A stretch of DNA of 64,000 bases, from the NCBI GenBank assembly GCA_949987705.1, contig OX465281.1, positions 191,939,112-192,003,111 of the forward strand. The letters are read 5' to 3'. The DNA comes from Thereva unica. Lineage: Eukaryota > Arthropoda > Insecta > Diptera > Therevidae. This document shows, one piece after another, positions 21,253 to 31,369 of this stretch. The first letter of the stretch is position 1; every line of letters starts with the position of its first letter. The notes under the pieces were generated by a model that was given only the letters and a program-made list of their open reading frames with translations, searched no databases and was not told the origin of the DNA. The position numbers and the translations under genes were made by a program.

Positions 21253-22474
21253 TTGATGTTCCGTAATTCGCGATATTATTTTGCTCTTACGAAGAAAAAC
21301 GGAGAGCATATGTGGCGTTGCACAGTACGCAAGTGCACCGCTCGTCTTTACACTCGGACTGACCAACACCTCTACAGCAGTCATACACCTGATCATACAC
21401 ACGAAATTGATATAAAAAAAAAACCGACAAATGCTTAGTAACGCTGCCAAAAAGAAAGCTGCAGAAAACGAAATATCGGAGCAGCCGTTTAAGATCATTA
21501 ATTTAGCTGTAAAAGAAAACGCGAATTTTTTTGAAACAATAACCAAAAGCGATCTAAATCTAATTAGAAATAATTTATATTATCAGCGTCGTAAAGAGCA
21601 TCCCCGGTTACCCGAAAATATTTCCGAATCCATTGACTACATTAGCAAAAGTAAATACAAAACAATATTCGGCGAAAATTTTCTATTATCTTGTAATATA
21701 CTTTTTAAATTTATAATATTTTCTACTCTTACTAATCTGCAACTTTTATGTAACAGCGATAATATTTTTGTAGACGGTACATTTACTTTTTGCGCAAAAT
21801 TCTTTTATCAATGTTATACAATTCATGTACAAAACAACGGATTTTATGTGCCATTAGTATATTGCCTTCTGCCAGATAAAACAGAAGTAACTTATAGTAG
21901 ATTGTTTAGTATAATAGAAAGTCAATGCAAAAATGTAGGACTAATTTTCAAACCATCTCGGGTAACCGTCGATTTTGAAAAAACGGTACATAAAGTAATA
22001 AGAAAGAAATGGTCTAATGCGAAAATTATAGGATGCAGATTTCATTTATCACAGGCATGGTATAGAAAAATACAGCAGCTAGGACTTTCTTTTGAATATG
22101 CACAACGAAATTCAGAAATAGGAAACTGGTTGAAGTTAACATTTGGTTTACCGTTGTTGCCAGCAGACGAAGTCTCTGATTGTTTTGTTTTTAATTTAAT
22201 GGCAATAGCTCCAGTAGATGATAGGATTACAAGTTATTGTAATTATTTAGTTGATAACTATATTGATGACGATGCCCCTTTCAATCCTGAAATGTGGGCT
22301 GAAATGATAGCATGCACAAATCGAACAACAAATGCATGCGAAGCATTTCACTCGAAATTCAATAAAAAATTTAATGAGCCGCATCCGAGCCGAATATTTT
22401 CGTTTTTACAGATGTATTATTGCAAATTCAAAATGATACATATGCAGAAATTGAAATCCTATATTCAGACGTAA
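21253..22474 (+). pseudogene. MULE transposase: FLYWCH finger plus DDE domain, frameshifted
   Basis: Two overlapping frames. The first (about 21232-21438) is a FLYWCH-type zinc finger: ERGRKELMFRNSRYYFALT, then W-x-C-x5-C and H-x-H (HTPDHTHE). The second (21431-22474, 347 codons) is the MULE transposase domain. Its catalytic-type residues are D115 (DGTFTF), D181 (VDFEKT) and E304 (ACEAFHSKFN), and the conserved C-x2-H block is GCRFHLSQAW at about 208-217. The frames join across a run of ten A at 21414-21423. Near 22410 a one-base shift and at 22453 a 34 bp deletion replace the normal C-terminus. It would act on the element's own arms in the nucleus. Probably inactive as it stands. Confidence 0.88.
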
Positions 22475-23317
22475 AGTTGAAGAAGTAGAGTCAATTATAC
22501 AATTTTATAAAACAAAAAAAGCAGAAGACCCGGAAAGAAATGAAATGCATCGCATGGAATTTGTTAAATTAATTTCAAATTTTTATAAAGCTAAGAAAAT
22601 TTAATTTTTTGTTAATGTAAGCATGCTTTAATATTAACAGTAATATTGTTATAGTGGTATTAGTTAATCCATTCTTAATCCTAAAACTTTTTATAGTACA
22701 TAATATTATTTCAATCTATTTATTGACAAAAGCCCTCCGGGCTGCAACTAATCCTAAAATTTTTTATAGTACATAATATTATTTCAATGTATTTATTGAC
22801 AAAAGCCCTCCAGGCTGCAATTAATCTTAAAACCTTTTAAAGTAATATTATTTTAATCCATTACTTGACAAAAGCCCTCCGGGCTGCCAGAAGTATTTCT
22901 TTTTACGAGATATGTGTTCGAAAATTATCCGAAAATAAAATTCTTCTGGCTGCCTTTGCGAAAAAGTCAAGATCGAAATAATTTAATAATTACAAATTTT
23001 CATAGATATCTTAAAACTTGTGCTAAAATACCCCGCAAGTTTTCTTACATGAAAACATATTTTTGTTAAACGCACACATTCAAAGTTCTCCTGCCCACGC
23101 GTTGTAAATTCCACTCTACCGAGCATATTTTACCTGCTCCTGTGCATGCGTTAAAAATTCCAATTCACTCGGGCACTCTTTGCGTTGTCCTGGGTAGATG
23201 CGACGAGTTTTACGACAACGCATGCTCTAGCTCGGAGTCAGGTAGCCGGCTCAGGACCCCTGTCACCCGAGGGATCATAAATCTTAAAAAAGGAAGATGT
23301 GCAATTCGAGTGCTACC
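22416..23317 (-). repeat. MULE right terminal inverted repeat
   Basis: Reverse match of 20279-21214, apart from a 34 bp deletion (segment GTATTCGGCAAGG ... GTTAGAAA present only on the left, with GAAA at both deletion edges) and a few substitutions. It includes the 3' end of the transposase frame. Confidence 0.88.
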
Positions 23318-23327
23318 AAAAAACTAT

Positions 23328-23539
23328 TTGGTGCGGCCATAATTTTGTCGCCGGAAAAACCCTCAATTTTTGAATGTCCTAGAAATATTTTTTACCTGTA
23401 TCCGTTTTTCAGGAATTTTTTTTGCCTAATTAGTTGTCTTCTAAGGAAGTTTATTATAATTCAGTGCTACGGCGGTCTGATCAAAAATACCTAAAATAAA
23501 AAAAAAATTGGGTTGCGGCCATATTTTTGTCGCGGAGTG
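23328..23539 (-). repeat. Right terminal inverted repeat of the Tc3-like element
   Basis: Reverse match of 19434-19650. Inner motif TGCGGCCATAATTTTGTCGC at about 23333-23352; outer motif TTGCGGCCATATTTTTGTCG at about 23513-23532. Ends GGAGTG before TA at 23540. Confidence 0.85.
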
Positions 23540-23541
23540 TA

Positions 23542-23697
23542 AAGGCCCCCATACACGGTCAAATTGGCTGTACAACCAGATTTTCATCAAACCTATAAGC
23601 GCAATGTATTTTGATCGGCCGACCGGCCCACAATCGATAGTTTTGGTTGTACAACCGCACTTCGCTGTACAACCAATTGGACCGTGTATGGGGGCCT
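23542..23697 (-). mobile_element. Short MITE copy 1 (about 157 bp, TA flanked)
   Basis: Ends AAGGCCCCCATACACGGTC and its reverse. It is the exact reverse complement, by eye, of copy 2, with which it forms a palindrome of about 313 bp. It abuts the TA at the end of the Tc3-like element. Confidence 0.88.
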
Positions 23698-23699
23698 TA

Positions 23700-23855
23700 A
23701 AGGCCCCCATACACGGTCCAATTGGTTGTACAGCGAAGTGCGGTTGTACAACCAAAACTATCGATTGTGGGCCGGTCGGCCGATCAAAATACATTGCGCT
23801 TATAGGTTTGATGAAAATCTGGTTGTACAGCCAATTTGACCGTGTATGGGGGCCT
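23700..23855 (+). mobile_element. Short MITE copy 2 (about 156 bp)
   Basis: Head-to-head with copy 1 and in tandem with copy 3; one TA (23698-23699) separates it from copy 1 and one TA (23856-23857) from copy 3. The open frames running through the triplet are chance products of the palindrome. Confidence 0.88.
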
Positions 23856-23857
23856 TA

Positions 23858-24013
23858 AGGCCCCCATACACGGTCCAATTGGTTGTACAACGAAGTGCGG
23901 TTGTACAACCAAAACTATCGATTGTGGGCCGGTCGGCCGATCAAAATACATTGCGCTTATAGGTTTGATGAAAATCTGGTTGTACAGCCAATTTGACCGT
24001 GTATGGGGGCCTT
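23858..24013 (+). mobile_element. Short MITE copy 3 (about 156 bp)
   Basis: Same orientation as copy 2 and differs from it by one base seen near 23889 (ACAACGAAG against ACAGCGAAG). Followed by TA at 24014-24015. Confidence 0.88.
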
Positions 24014-24015
24014 TA

Positions 24016-24624
24016 AGAATGCGATATATTTTGGACAACAAGTAATATTGCACCCCTATGCACCCCTACAAAACTTGCTGGGCGTTGTTGGTAAAAGTGT
24101 AATCCTTCACCTCCAAAAAAAATTCGCTGCTCAAAAGTGCCCCTCCGTGTTTTAAGGGGTCACATGTCTGCTCTGAATGTTCGACATCAGAAGATAGAGA
24201 TAAAACTTTTACTTGTATTCACATTGATTTTCTTCTGTAATTACAATTGAATTCTTAAAAGTTCTCATTTTATTTTTGTAATAAACAATAACTTCCTAAT
24301 AAAATAACTTGCTTATAAAAAAATTAATCAAAGGTTTTAAAAATAATATTAAAAAAAATTTTGATTTTTTTAAGAGGTTATGTTATTAAAATTGAGTCTT
24401 TTAGTTTGAAAATCGCAATTTCGACACCGTATTCGTCATCAGCGACCCCGAAAACCTAAGTGAGATGTTTTGGTATCATTTACTAAAGTTTTTGACTATT
24501 GCGAGAGGTTATATGTATTAACCATATTGAGCCGGCATTTTGAAAATTGCTCGACACCGGATTTGTAATCAGCGACTCCGAAAACCCCCGAGTGTCAAAT
24601 TTGAGATCATTTAAAGCACTTTTT
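24016..24624. other. Interior of the outer 18.6-24.7 kb element
   Basis: AT-rich, non-coding. The block GACACCG-K-ATT-Y-GT-M-ATCAGCGAC then CCGAAAACC occurs twice (about 24422-24452 and 24551-24583), giving an imperfect tandem of about 128 bp. Confidence 0.5.
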
Positions 24625-24662
24625 GACTTTCGGCCAGCTTTTTTGGATTTGGTCCCGCTGTG

Positions 24663-24880
24663 TGTCGTGCCCACTGGATAAACAACCAACGACGGTAGTA
24701 GTGAGTGTGAGCCGCTATAAACCCGCCTACCAGCGAAGGACTAACAATCCTCTTTCACAATATCAAGCAATAGACAGCAGAACCTCGTACCGGACGAATA
24801 ACTCAACGAAAAACTGGAAAATGGAAAAGGAAAATGATTTCGGAGTATTTACATGGAACGTGCGAACTCTACACTAACCT
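24663..24880 (+). pseudogene. RTE-like non-LTR element, 5' piece with start of endonuclease
   Basis: A forward frame ends MEKENDFGVFTWNVRTLH followed by TAA at 24877. (F)-x-TWNVRTL is the characteristic opening of RTE-type endonucleases, found in genome annotation as 'craniofacial development protein 2-like'. Coding similarity stops immediately after this block. The next endonuclease blocks, in the same orientation and correct order, appear at 29335-30390, so the element seems to have been split by about 4.4 kb of inserted hAT sequence. The preceding 150 bases would then be its 5' UTR. The link between the two pieces is inferred from order and orientation. Confidence 0.65.
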
Positions 24881-25935
24881 ATATTTGCGAAAAACTGAAT
24901 TTTGTGACCTTTGACCTCTAATATCTCAATACGTGGACTCGAGATAATGTGGGACTTTTGAAGCATCATATAGAATGACAAAACAAATTTTCAGCTGGGC
25001 CACCCTATCCGATGGGGTATAATTACGGTGACCATATTTCCGAGAAGGAAATACAGTACAAGCAGAATAAAACAACAAAAACATTTAACAAAAACAATGA
25101 TGTATATATTTACATTATGCATTCTTCTTTATTATAAAACACATTGCACATTGAACATAAAACAAAAAAACTTCAAATACATAAACATTTTCTGTTATTA
25201 AATAGTAATCATAACCACTTTATTGGTATTTCTCTTGGGAATGTATTTGTTTAAGAATATTTAAGTTGCTATCTAAAAACTCATAAAATTCAGAGCAAGT
25301 TTCAGTAAAATTACATTTCGTAAATAAAATTGCTTTTATTGTTCGATTTTCATTAGCGTTTTTTCGTTTGTCCAAATATTATTCAAAATATAAAATATTC
25401 TCTCTGTAGGAGCATTAGATCCGGGTAAACATAAACAGAACTCTACTACCTTTGAAATGTTTTCAATAGGGATTTGTTTCGAATTAAAATATTTAAAGAT
25501 CTCTACCCATCTTTCATCTGAAGTTTTAACGTCATTACTTTCCCACTCCGAAAGTTTTTCTGTATTAACATATGCTTTTAAATTAACTACTTCGTCAAAT
25601 AATTCCACATCGTCCACTTCTAATTTTTTTTCAGCGAAGAAAGTCAAACATTTTTCGACTTGAGACCAAGAAAGGTTTTCTCGAAGTAAAATCCAATCTA
25701 AAAATACCAAGAAATCATACTCGCTAGTCCACTGATCTAAATAATAAATACATGTTTCATAAAATTTAATGACATGTTCTTTAAAATGGATCACATCTAT
25801 ATTATTTTTCATAATTAATACTCTAAGGGTAGAAACTCCTCGTGTTTACGTTCAACAAAAATTTTCTTTAAATCTTTCAATATCAGTGCTACTTATATCA
25901 TTGAGATATTTTGTTTTTCTATTTTAAGAATACAA

Positions 25936-26690
25936 TTATAAACTAGTTGGGATGTGGGTTCGACCCTTTCGGTCCACACGATCAACTTCCCAGTATGATG
26001 GATGTTGAATATTATGATTGGATATTTTAATAATAAATGAACAATAGGCAATATAGAATATATGTATAATACCGAGAATTTGTCACAATTGTTTATCAAT
26101 ATTTTCGCTAAAATGTCAAACTAAATGTGCGCACTTACAAGATTAGGATGACGAAAATGTATATAAAATTGATGTATTAATGTTTTTTGGCACCTCAATG
26201 AAGTCGATATAGTTTTTAGTTCGCGCGGTATCGTGCAGGTACAAAAATCACTTAAGTCATTTAAACCAAAAAACCGCTGGACCGAATATTATAAAAATCT
26301 TTTCAGATTATATTGTCGCTAATACGCTTCGAACGGCACCTCAAGTAAGTCAATATGTTCGGGCGATATCGTGCAGGTACAAAAATCACTTACGTCGCTT
26401 AAACAAAAAAACAGCTGGACCGAATTTCATGAAAATCTTTTCAGATCATATTTCGGTTAATACGCTTCGAACGACACCTCAACGAAGTCGATATCAGTTT
26501 TGGTTCGCGCGATATCGTGCAGGAAAAAATGACCACATCCGTACGCACATACACACACACACATACTTCCTCCCAATTTTTTGCTTAAAGTGCTCCTGGG
26601 ACCTTGAAAGATGAAAATACGTTGAAATTTTCGATTTCGATTTTCGGACCGATTACAATAACTTCCTATACTGGGAAGTTAAAAACTTGA
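25936..26690. mobile_element. Non-coding insertion with AACTTCCCAGTAT ends and about 140 bp tandem units
   Basis: Interrupts the hAT coding sequence. ACTTCCCAGTAT at about 25988 is mirrored by ATACTGGGAAGT at about 26668. Inside, a unit containing CGATATCGTGCAGG and AAATCTTTTCAGAT-Y-ATAT repeats about every 140 bases (marks near 26229, 26368, 26511), followed by a CA-dinucleotide run. A related copy lies inverted at 56066-56625. No coding capacity; class unknown. Confidence 0.65.
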
Positions 26691-26980
26691 CATGCTTGAC
26701 AATGTAAAAAAAATAGCCACACTTCGCTATCAGAATTTTCAAAAAATTGTCTTAATATTGTTGGACATTTTTCTTGAGAAAGAAAGTATTCTTTTAACGC
26801 TTTGTATAATATTAAAATCCTTTCTAAAGCTGGTCTTAAGGAGAGCCATCTAGTTTTACTGTATCCAAGTAAGCTTTTGTAATCAACATCAACAGAATTG
26901 CAAATCTCTTTTAAATGTTCAACTCTAACACTGTAGATGTAAAAAAACGAATATATTTTTACTATAATTGTTTCTATATC

Positions 26981-28261
26981 CAGGGGCGGCGCTTTCATAG
27001 GTGCGAATGGTGCACTTGCACCGGGCGCAATTTATCGGTGGCGCAATTTAAGAAATTAAGATTTAAAGAAAAAACTGAAAAGTATTCTCATGGAAATTCC
27101 GTCCCTGTACTTTCTCATGCAAGATAAAACGGGGAAATTTCACTTCTCCTCATGCAGGAAGTTTCCAGATATATTTTAGCTTCGAGATTCAAGAAATTCG
27201 GGAAAAAATCTCTCATTTATTTGGAGAACTTTTTGAAAATTCTGTAAAAAGCACTATATCCACTCACACAAAGGAAAAATTGTTCATTGCTGTTTACCGT
27301 GATTGATATGAACTTGAGAGCGCTGTTGCTGCACCGTTAAATTCTGTTGAAAGCATTGTTAGTAAATGAACTAAATGAGGAGAACAAAACTCCTTGTGGC
27401 GAGAACTCCTCTTTAATTGCTCTTTTTTGTTGTTCTTTTATACCCACCCGGCTTCATCGGCCTCAGTTCAATAAAATTCAGTCAAACTTCACCGGCTGCC
27501 ATATTCAGTTCATGCCAGAAGTTAGAAATTCAAAAGCTGGAAGGATATTCCATTATACCAGTTGATTACTCTATTTTGAGCAAGCTCAATTTCATGTTCT
27601 TAACGTTCAATCTCCAATTCCTGTTCTGTTCGGCGAACTCAGGCTTTATTTTTCCTGTGTTCAGTATGTGAAAATGTATTGAAACTCAGGCAAAACCAAA
27701 AATTGAAGTTCAGTTCACTAATTTGCACGAACCTGCTTAGTTCGGGCGGTGAAGCCGGGAATTACTATCTGACAAATTAATATGGCCAGTTTCAGACGGG
27801 CAAAGCAACAAAATTTGGCTGTAATCTTCAATGACCTTTTGAAATTCGTTGAGGAACCGATGAAGAATGTCTACTGGAATTTCTTTTCTTTTCTTTTACT
27901 ACCACAACCACAAGGGAAGCAAAACACAACAACAATCGCACAGCTGTCAGAAAGTTGATTCGAAAATTCCGTGAAAGAATTCTGCCCGCCCAATCGTCTT
28001 CGCCTACTTTCTTCTCCGTAAAAGACGTTTTCAGTAGATTTTTGTTGGTTGGATGTTGAACCCTGTGAAACTTCCTATCTACATATGTAATCTTATTTTT
28101 TATGTTATACGCATATATTATTATGGTGCAATCTTAAATTTTGCGCAAACTATGAAAATTATTTCACCCATTCAGCGAGTGCGAGAATTCAAAAATGAAC
28201 AGCTTATGGGGCGCAATATACCATAGTGCACCGGGCGTAAAAAACCTAAGCGCCGGCCCTG
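26981..28261. mobile_element. Non-autonomous hAT element, 1281 bp, 8 bp duplication
   Basis: Ends CAGGGGCGGCGCTTTCATAG and, reversed from the right, CAGGGCCGGCGCTTAGG, flanked by a perfect TCTATATC on both sides (26973-26980, 28262-28269). CAGGG ends and an 8 bp duplication are diagnostic of hAT. No transposase motif in the interior. Joining the flanks across one duplication continues the transposase frame of the older hAT (blocks ending NLPID and starting IETIIVK). Confidence 0.93.
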
Positions 28262-29334
28262 TCTATATCTATTGGAAGATTTTCTGCGGCAGTTTGTATA
28301 CAATTATTTACAATGTGAGCGGAACAATTTGCACCAATAAGATTTCTTTTAAACAAATCTTGTATTTTTTGATATACGTTATTTTTGCCTAGCTCCTCCA
28401 AAATTGCAATTTGTGTTATCTGCACAAAAAGCTACTATTTTCGTTGAAAGTTGAAAACGTTCAAGCGTTTCTTTAATATAATTAGACAAAAATCCGAAGT
28501 TTCTCCCGGTAATTGTTTAATTTCTAAAATTTTTACCTTAACGCCTTCACAAGGAAGAAAATATCGCACCAAAATTGGACGCTGATTGGAACAATCTGAA
28601 TAAACAGTGACAAAATTGACCTGAGATAGATCCCGCTTAATCAAATCCAAAGCCGCTGGTTGATATACACCTCTAACAATTGCTTCAGTCTTCGTTCTTG
28701 CGCAACAAAATTTTGTTCAAAACATTTTTTGATAAGTTTCGAAGTACAATCAGTCGAGCAAAAAGAATGATAATGCTGAACTGTGTGGTAAGCCCAAGCT
28801 CCTTCCTTTAAAGCCAGATCCCTTTCAGATTTACCAAACGTATTACTGCGAACAAAAGATGTTAGGGCCTTGCTACAAGAAGCAGCTACAATATGTTTTT
28901 TATGTTTGTTATTTTGTAGATGCTGAACAATATCAGATTTTCCACCGTTAGCAACAGAAAATATTGAACTGCATTTCAAACACCGCACATCACTACCGAA
29001 ATGAACTTTTTTAATAAAGGGATATTCTTTTTGTAAATTATGTATTATTGAAGTCACACTTTATTCGCGGTGGCATCATGAATTTTTATGGCATTTTCTT
29101 TACAATGAACAACTGGTTGAATTGTCAAATTTGTGCCTTCTTCTTGTTAATTGGGATGTAAGGAATGTATAACTATCACAATACATAAGTTAAATAAAAT
29201 CTTGAGGGCAGGGCTGTGCACAATTATCACATTCCTTCCAAAAATTATTTTATTCTCAAATAGTTTGAAAAAATACAGTACATTATACAGTACGCTGTGT
29301 AGATAGAGGACATTTTAAAATTTTCCAAAGATTA

Positions 29335-30390
29335 CTAGAGGACAGGTACACTGAAAAGAGCACTGTCCTGTTCAATACAGTACAGTTGGTCACCGTAGGT
29401 ATAATTCACGGATCCGGTCCTCCTAGCAGTGGAGCTGGGCGTTGGGCTAACTACCGGCTCCGTAACAAGGGTAGGCTTCGTAATACACAAGTCAATTGCA
29501 GATAATGTGATGAGTTCAAGCCAATCAGGGAACATATTATATGTTCAATAAGACTCTGAACAAAATTCTTCACCCTTTCAATCATGAACGTACAAGCCGA
29601 AACGAACAAGAAAATGGACACAACAAAGGACACTTTCTATTATAAGCTTCAACACGGCCCCTTCCAATGACATCAAAAAAGTAATAAGAGACCTGAACGC
29701 CAAAATTGCAAGAGAGAACTGGTACAAACCGACCATTGGAATGAAGAGTCTCCACGAAACATCAAACGATTACGGACAACATGTTATTGATTTTGCGATT
29801 GCAAAAATGTGATCGTCAGTTCTACATACTTCACAAGAAAAGATATTCACAAATACACATGGCAATGTCACAGCGAAAGATACTGCAACCAAATAGACCA
29901 TATGCTCATAGATAGAAAGGCAGCTTCGAGTATCCTCCAAGTAAGAACCTGTAGAGGTGCGAATTGTGAACCGGGCCACTTCTGAGTTAAAGCTAGATTC
30001 ATATGTCGGCTGTCCACTAAATAAAAAGAAACAGCAAACAAAAGATATGCGACGTCGATCGACTGCAGTCACAAACTGTGTTGGAAAGATATCAGACATC
30101 TCTAACGGAAAGGATAGGTCAAAACATAAATAATGAAGATACAGTCGAAGGAAAATAGATAAGATTGAAGACAATACTGATAGATGTCGCCAAGGAAAGT
30201 GTAGGTTACAAAAGCACAGCGAGAGAATGATACGATGAGGAATGTAAAACAGCTATAGAGGCCAGAAATAAAAATAGAGCGAATAGCAGCGAAGATGTAA
30301 AGAAAGGATACCAAAAAAAGCAAAAGCCCTGTATAGATTTTTTTAAACTCCGTGACACAAAAAATTTGAACAGTTCTGCGCACCTCATTG
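29335..30390 (+). pseudogene. RTE-like non-LTR element, endonuclease and linker, degraded
   Basis: Forward-strand blocks in shifting frames follow the RTE endonuclease order. GFVIHKSIADNV lies near 29460 and SIMNVQAETNKKMDTTKDTF near 29580. RDLNAKIARENWYKPTIG, the counterpart of GDFNAKVG, lies near 29690. VIVSSTYFTRKDIHKYTWQC and NQIDHMLIDRKAASS lie near 29820-29930, then RGANCEPGH. The linker block YDEECKTAIEARNKNRA near 30225-30275 and KKGYQKKQK follow. Similarity ends near 30390, before the reverse transcriptase. At least three frameshifts and several stops; non-functional. The reverse-strand frames at 29770-30388 are shadows. Confidence 0.8.
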
Positions 30391-31365
30391 CCGAATTTTA
30401 TAAATATTGTTCTATCATTTCCCCGCTTTTTAGTTAAAACGGCAACAAACGCAGAAAAAACTCAACAAAATAATTTGGGAAAGGATGCGCGCATGCCGAA
30501 TGAATAAAGTTAATTAATCTTTATATGTGTTGAGCAGAGCTTTTAAATACATGTAAAACTCCTGCTCAACCAAGTCAGTTTCTCCATCGTAATAAGCATA
30601 ATTTTACTATAATTATGCTAAATATTTCTCATCCCTAAATTTAAAATAAATTAAAAGAATTGCTGGAAATTTTTTTTTTAAATATATGAGCATTTTCATT
30701 CATAAATTGAGAGTTCTCCGCAGCCGCAAGCAACACAACCTCCCCAAGCAGAAGCGCGTATGCGACTGGCGGAAAATGTCAACAATCAAGAAATCAAAGT
30801 GATAAAAATACTAATTTCGTATTTTTTAGTAGAAATTGCTACAAATTATTTCTTAGCATATGTGTAAAATACAAAAACCTTAAAATAAAAAAAATATATA
30901 AAAATGGGTGTTTTTCAGTCATAATTTGTAAATTTTTTAAATAATCATTGAAGTCCCAGAAAGATACACCTCCCTTTGGCAATACGCAGTCGCGACTGAT
31001 TACATGGCAGCAAGTGATTTGATAGGAGGAGTTAAATGAAGCTTTTGTCTGAGCTTTTAAACATTTTTAAGTGCTTAGCTGAGGAACATGCGCGGGATGT
31101 CACGACGTTTGAAAACAACTATACCTACTACAAGATGGCAAAAGACCAGTTGGTAAGCCACAATCAAAGTGGAGGACAATGTGAAGGCCGATGCAACAAA
31201 ATTGCTGCATGCAAGAAACTGTAGATACGCTGCGGAGCAGAGAGATGTCTGGAGGAAGAAGCTGATGGAGGTCAAGGCTACCGGTGCACGCTGGTTTTGT
31301 GACCCTACCCGAAACATGAGCTTTTAACCTACAGCACAATGTACAATTGGAATTTTCATAGATAT
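30391..31365. other. No assignable gene
   Basis: AT-rich. A weak palindrome TTGAGCAGAGCTTTTAAATA with its partner TGTAAAACTCCTGCTCAA lies at about 30529-30570. A 62-codon frame at 31036 has no known motif; the bases from about 31220 may belong to the LOA-like tail that follows. Confidence 0.45.
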
Positions 31366-31369
31366 CCAA

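Larger units (their letters stand above)
20279..23317 (+). mobile_element. Mutator-like element (MULE) with about 0.9 kb terminal inverted repeats
   Basis: About 3.04 kb, flanked by AAAAAACT on both sides (20271-20278, 23318-23325); a C adjoining each copy would make it 9 bp, the usual MULE length. Tips read (G)GGTAGC-M-CTCGAATTGCAC. Terminal inverted repeats run to about 21214 and from about 22416, nearly identical by eye, and include the 3' end of the transposase gene. Target is the 5' region of the Tc3-like element. Long inverted repeats, 8-9 bp duplication and FLYWCH plus MULE DDE domains together make the assignment firm. Confidence 0.92.
19434..23539 (-). mobile_element. Tc3-like Tc1/mariner element, deleted, split by a MULE
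   Basis: Ends read CACTCCGCGACAAAAATATG and are flanked by TA (19432-19433, 23540-23541). Terminal inverted repeats are about 215 bp. Each contains two direct copies of a GCGACAAAA-W-TATGGCCGCA motif, one at the tip and one about 180 bp inside. That is the IR/DR plan of Tc3-type elements. The transposase gene is internally deleted (19695-20162). Without the MULE (20279-23317) the element is about 1.07 kb, so it was already non-autonomous or is a decayed copy. Confidence 0.85.
18608..24662. mobile_element. Outer element with 38 bp inverted ends holding a nest of younger insertions
   Basis: CACAGTGGGACCAAATCCAA with AAAAGCTGGCCAAAAGTC at 18608-18645 is repeated in reverse at 24625-24662 (CACAGCGGGACC ... 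GGCCGAAAGTC). Own interior appears to be the AT-rich DNA at 18646-18787, 19256-19431 and 24016-24624, where motifs such as TCAGCGAC-Y-CCGAAAACC recur. Everything else inside is a later insertion: foldback MITE, Tc3-like element with MULE, MITE triplet. The CA.AG-type end suggests a non-autonomous hAT relative, but the target duplication is not clear, so the class is uncertain. Confidence 0.6.
25220..29057 (-). pseudogene. hAT transposase pseudogene (ZBED/SCAND3-like group), multiply interrupted
   Basis: On the reverse strand, from 29057: a BED-like zinc finger (VRCLKCSSIFSV ... DIVQHLQNNKHKKH), then QRPILVRYFLPCEGVKVK, IVAFCADNTNCNFGGARQ and a SAHIVNNCIQTAAENLP block at about 28650-28262. After a nested element (26981-28261) it resumes as VEHLKEICNSVDVDYKSLLG, SKTRWLSLRPALERI. 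After a second insertion (about 25936-26690) it ends with the hAT dimerisation region, EFCLCLPGSNAPTERIF, and a tail FYEFLDSNLNILKQIHSQEK near 25220. Several frameshifts and stops. Its terminal inverted repeats were not found. It would be the transposase of the element that split the RTE-like gene. Confidence 0.85.

Noticed and set aside
23441..24053. Overlapping frames of 69-117 codons on both strands
   Set aside because: Products of the palindromic MITE triplet; the same peptides appear on both strands because the copies are inverted.
29770..30388. Reverse-strand frames of 60-134 codons with hydrophobic stretches
   Set aside because: Antisense to the RTE-like endonuclease remnant; hydrophobicity comes from A/T-rich antisense.
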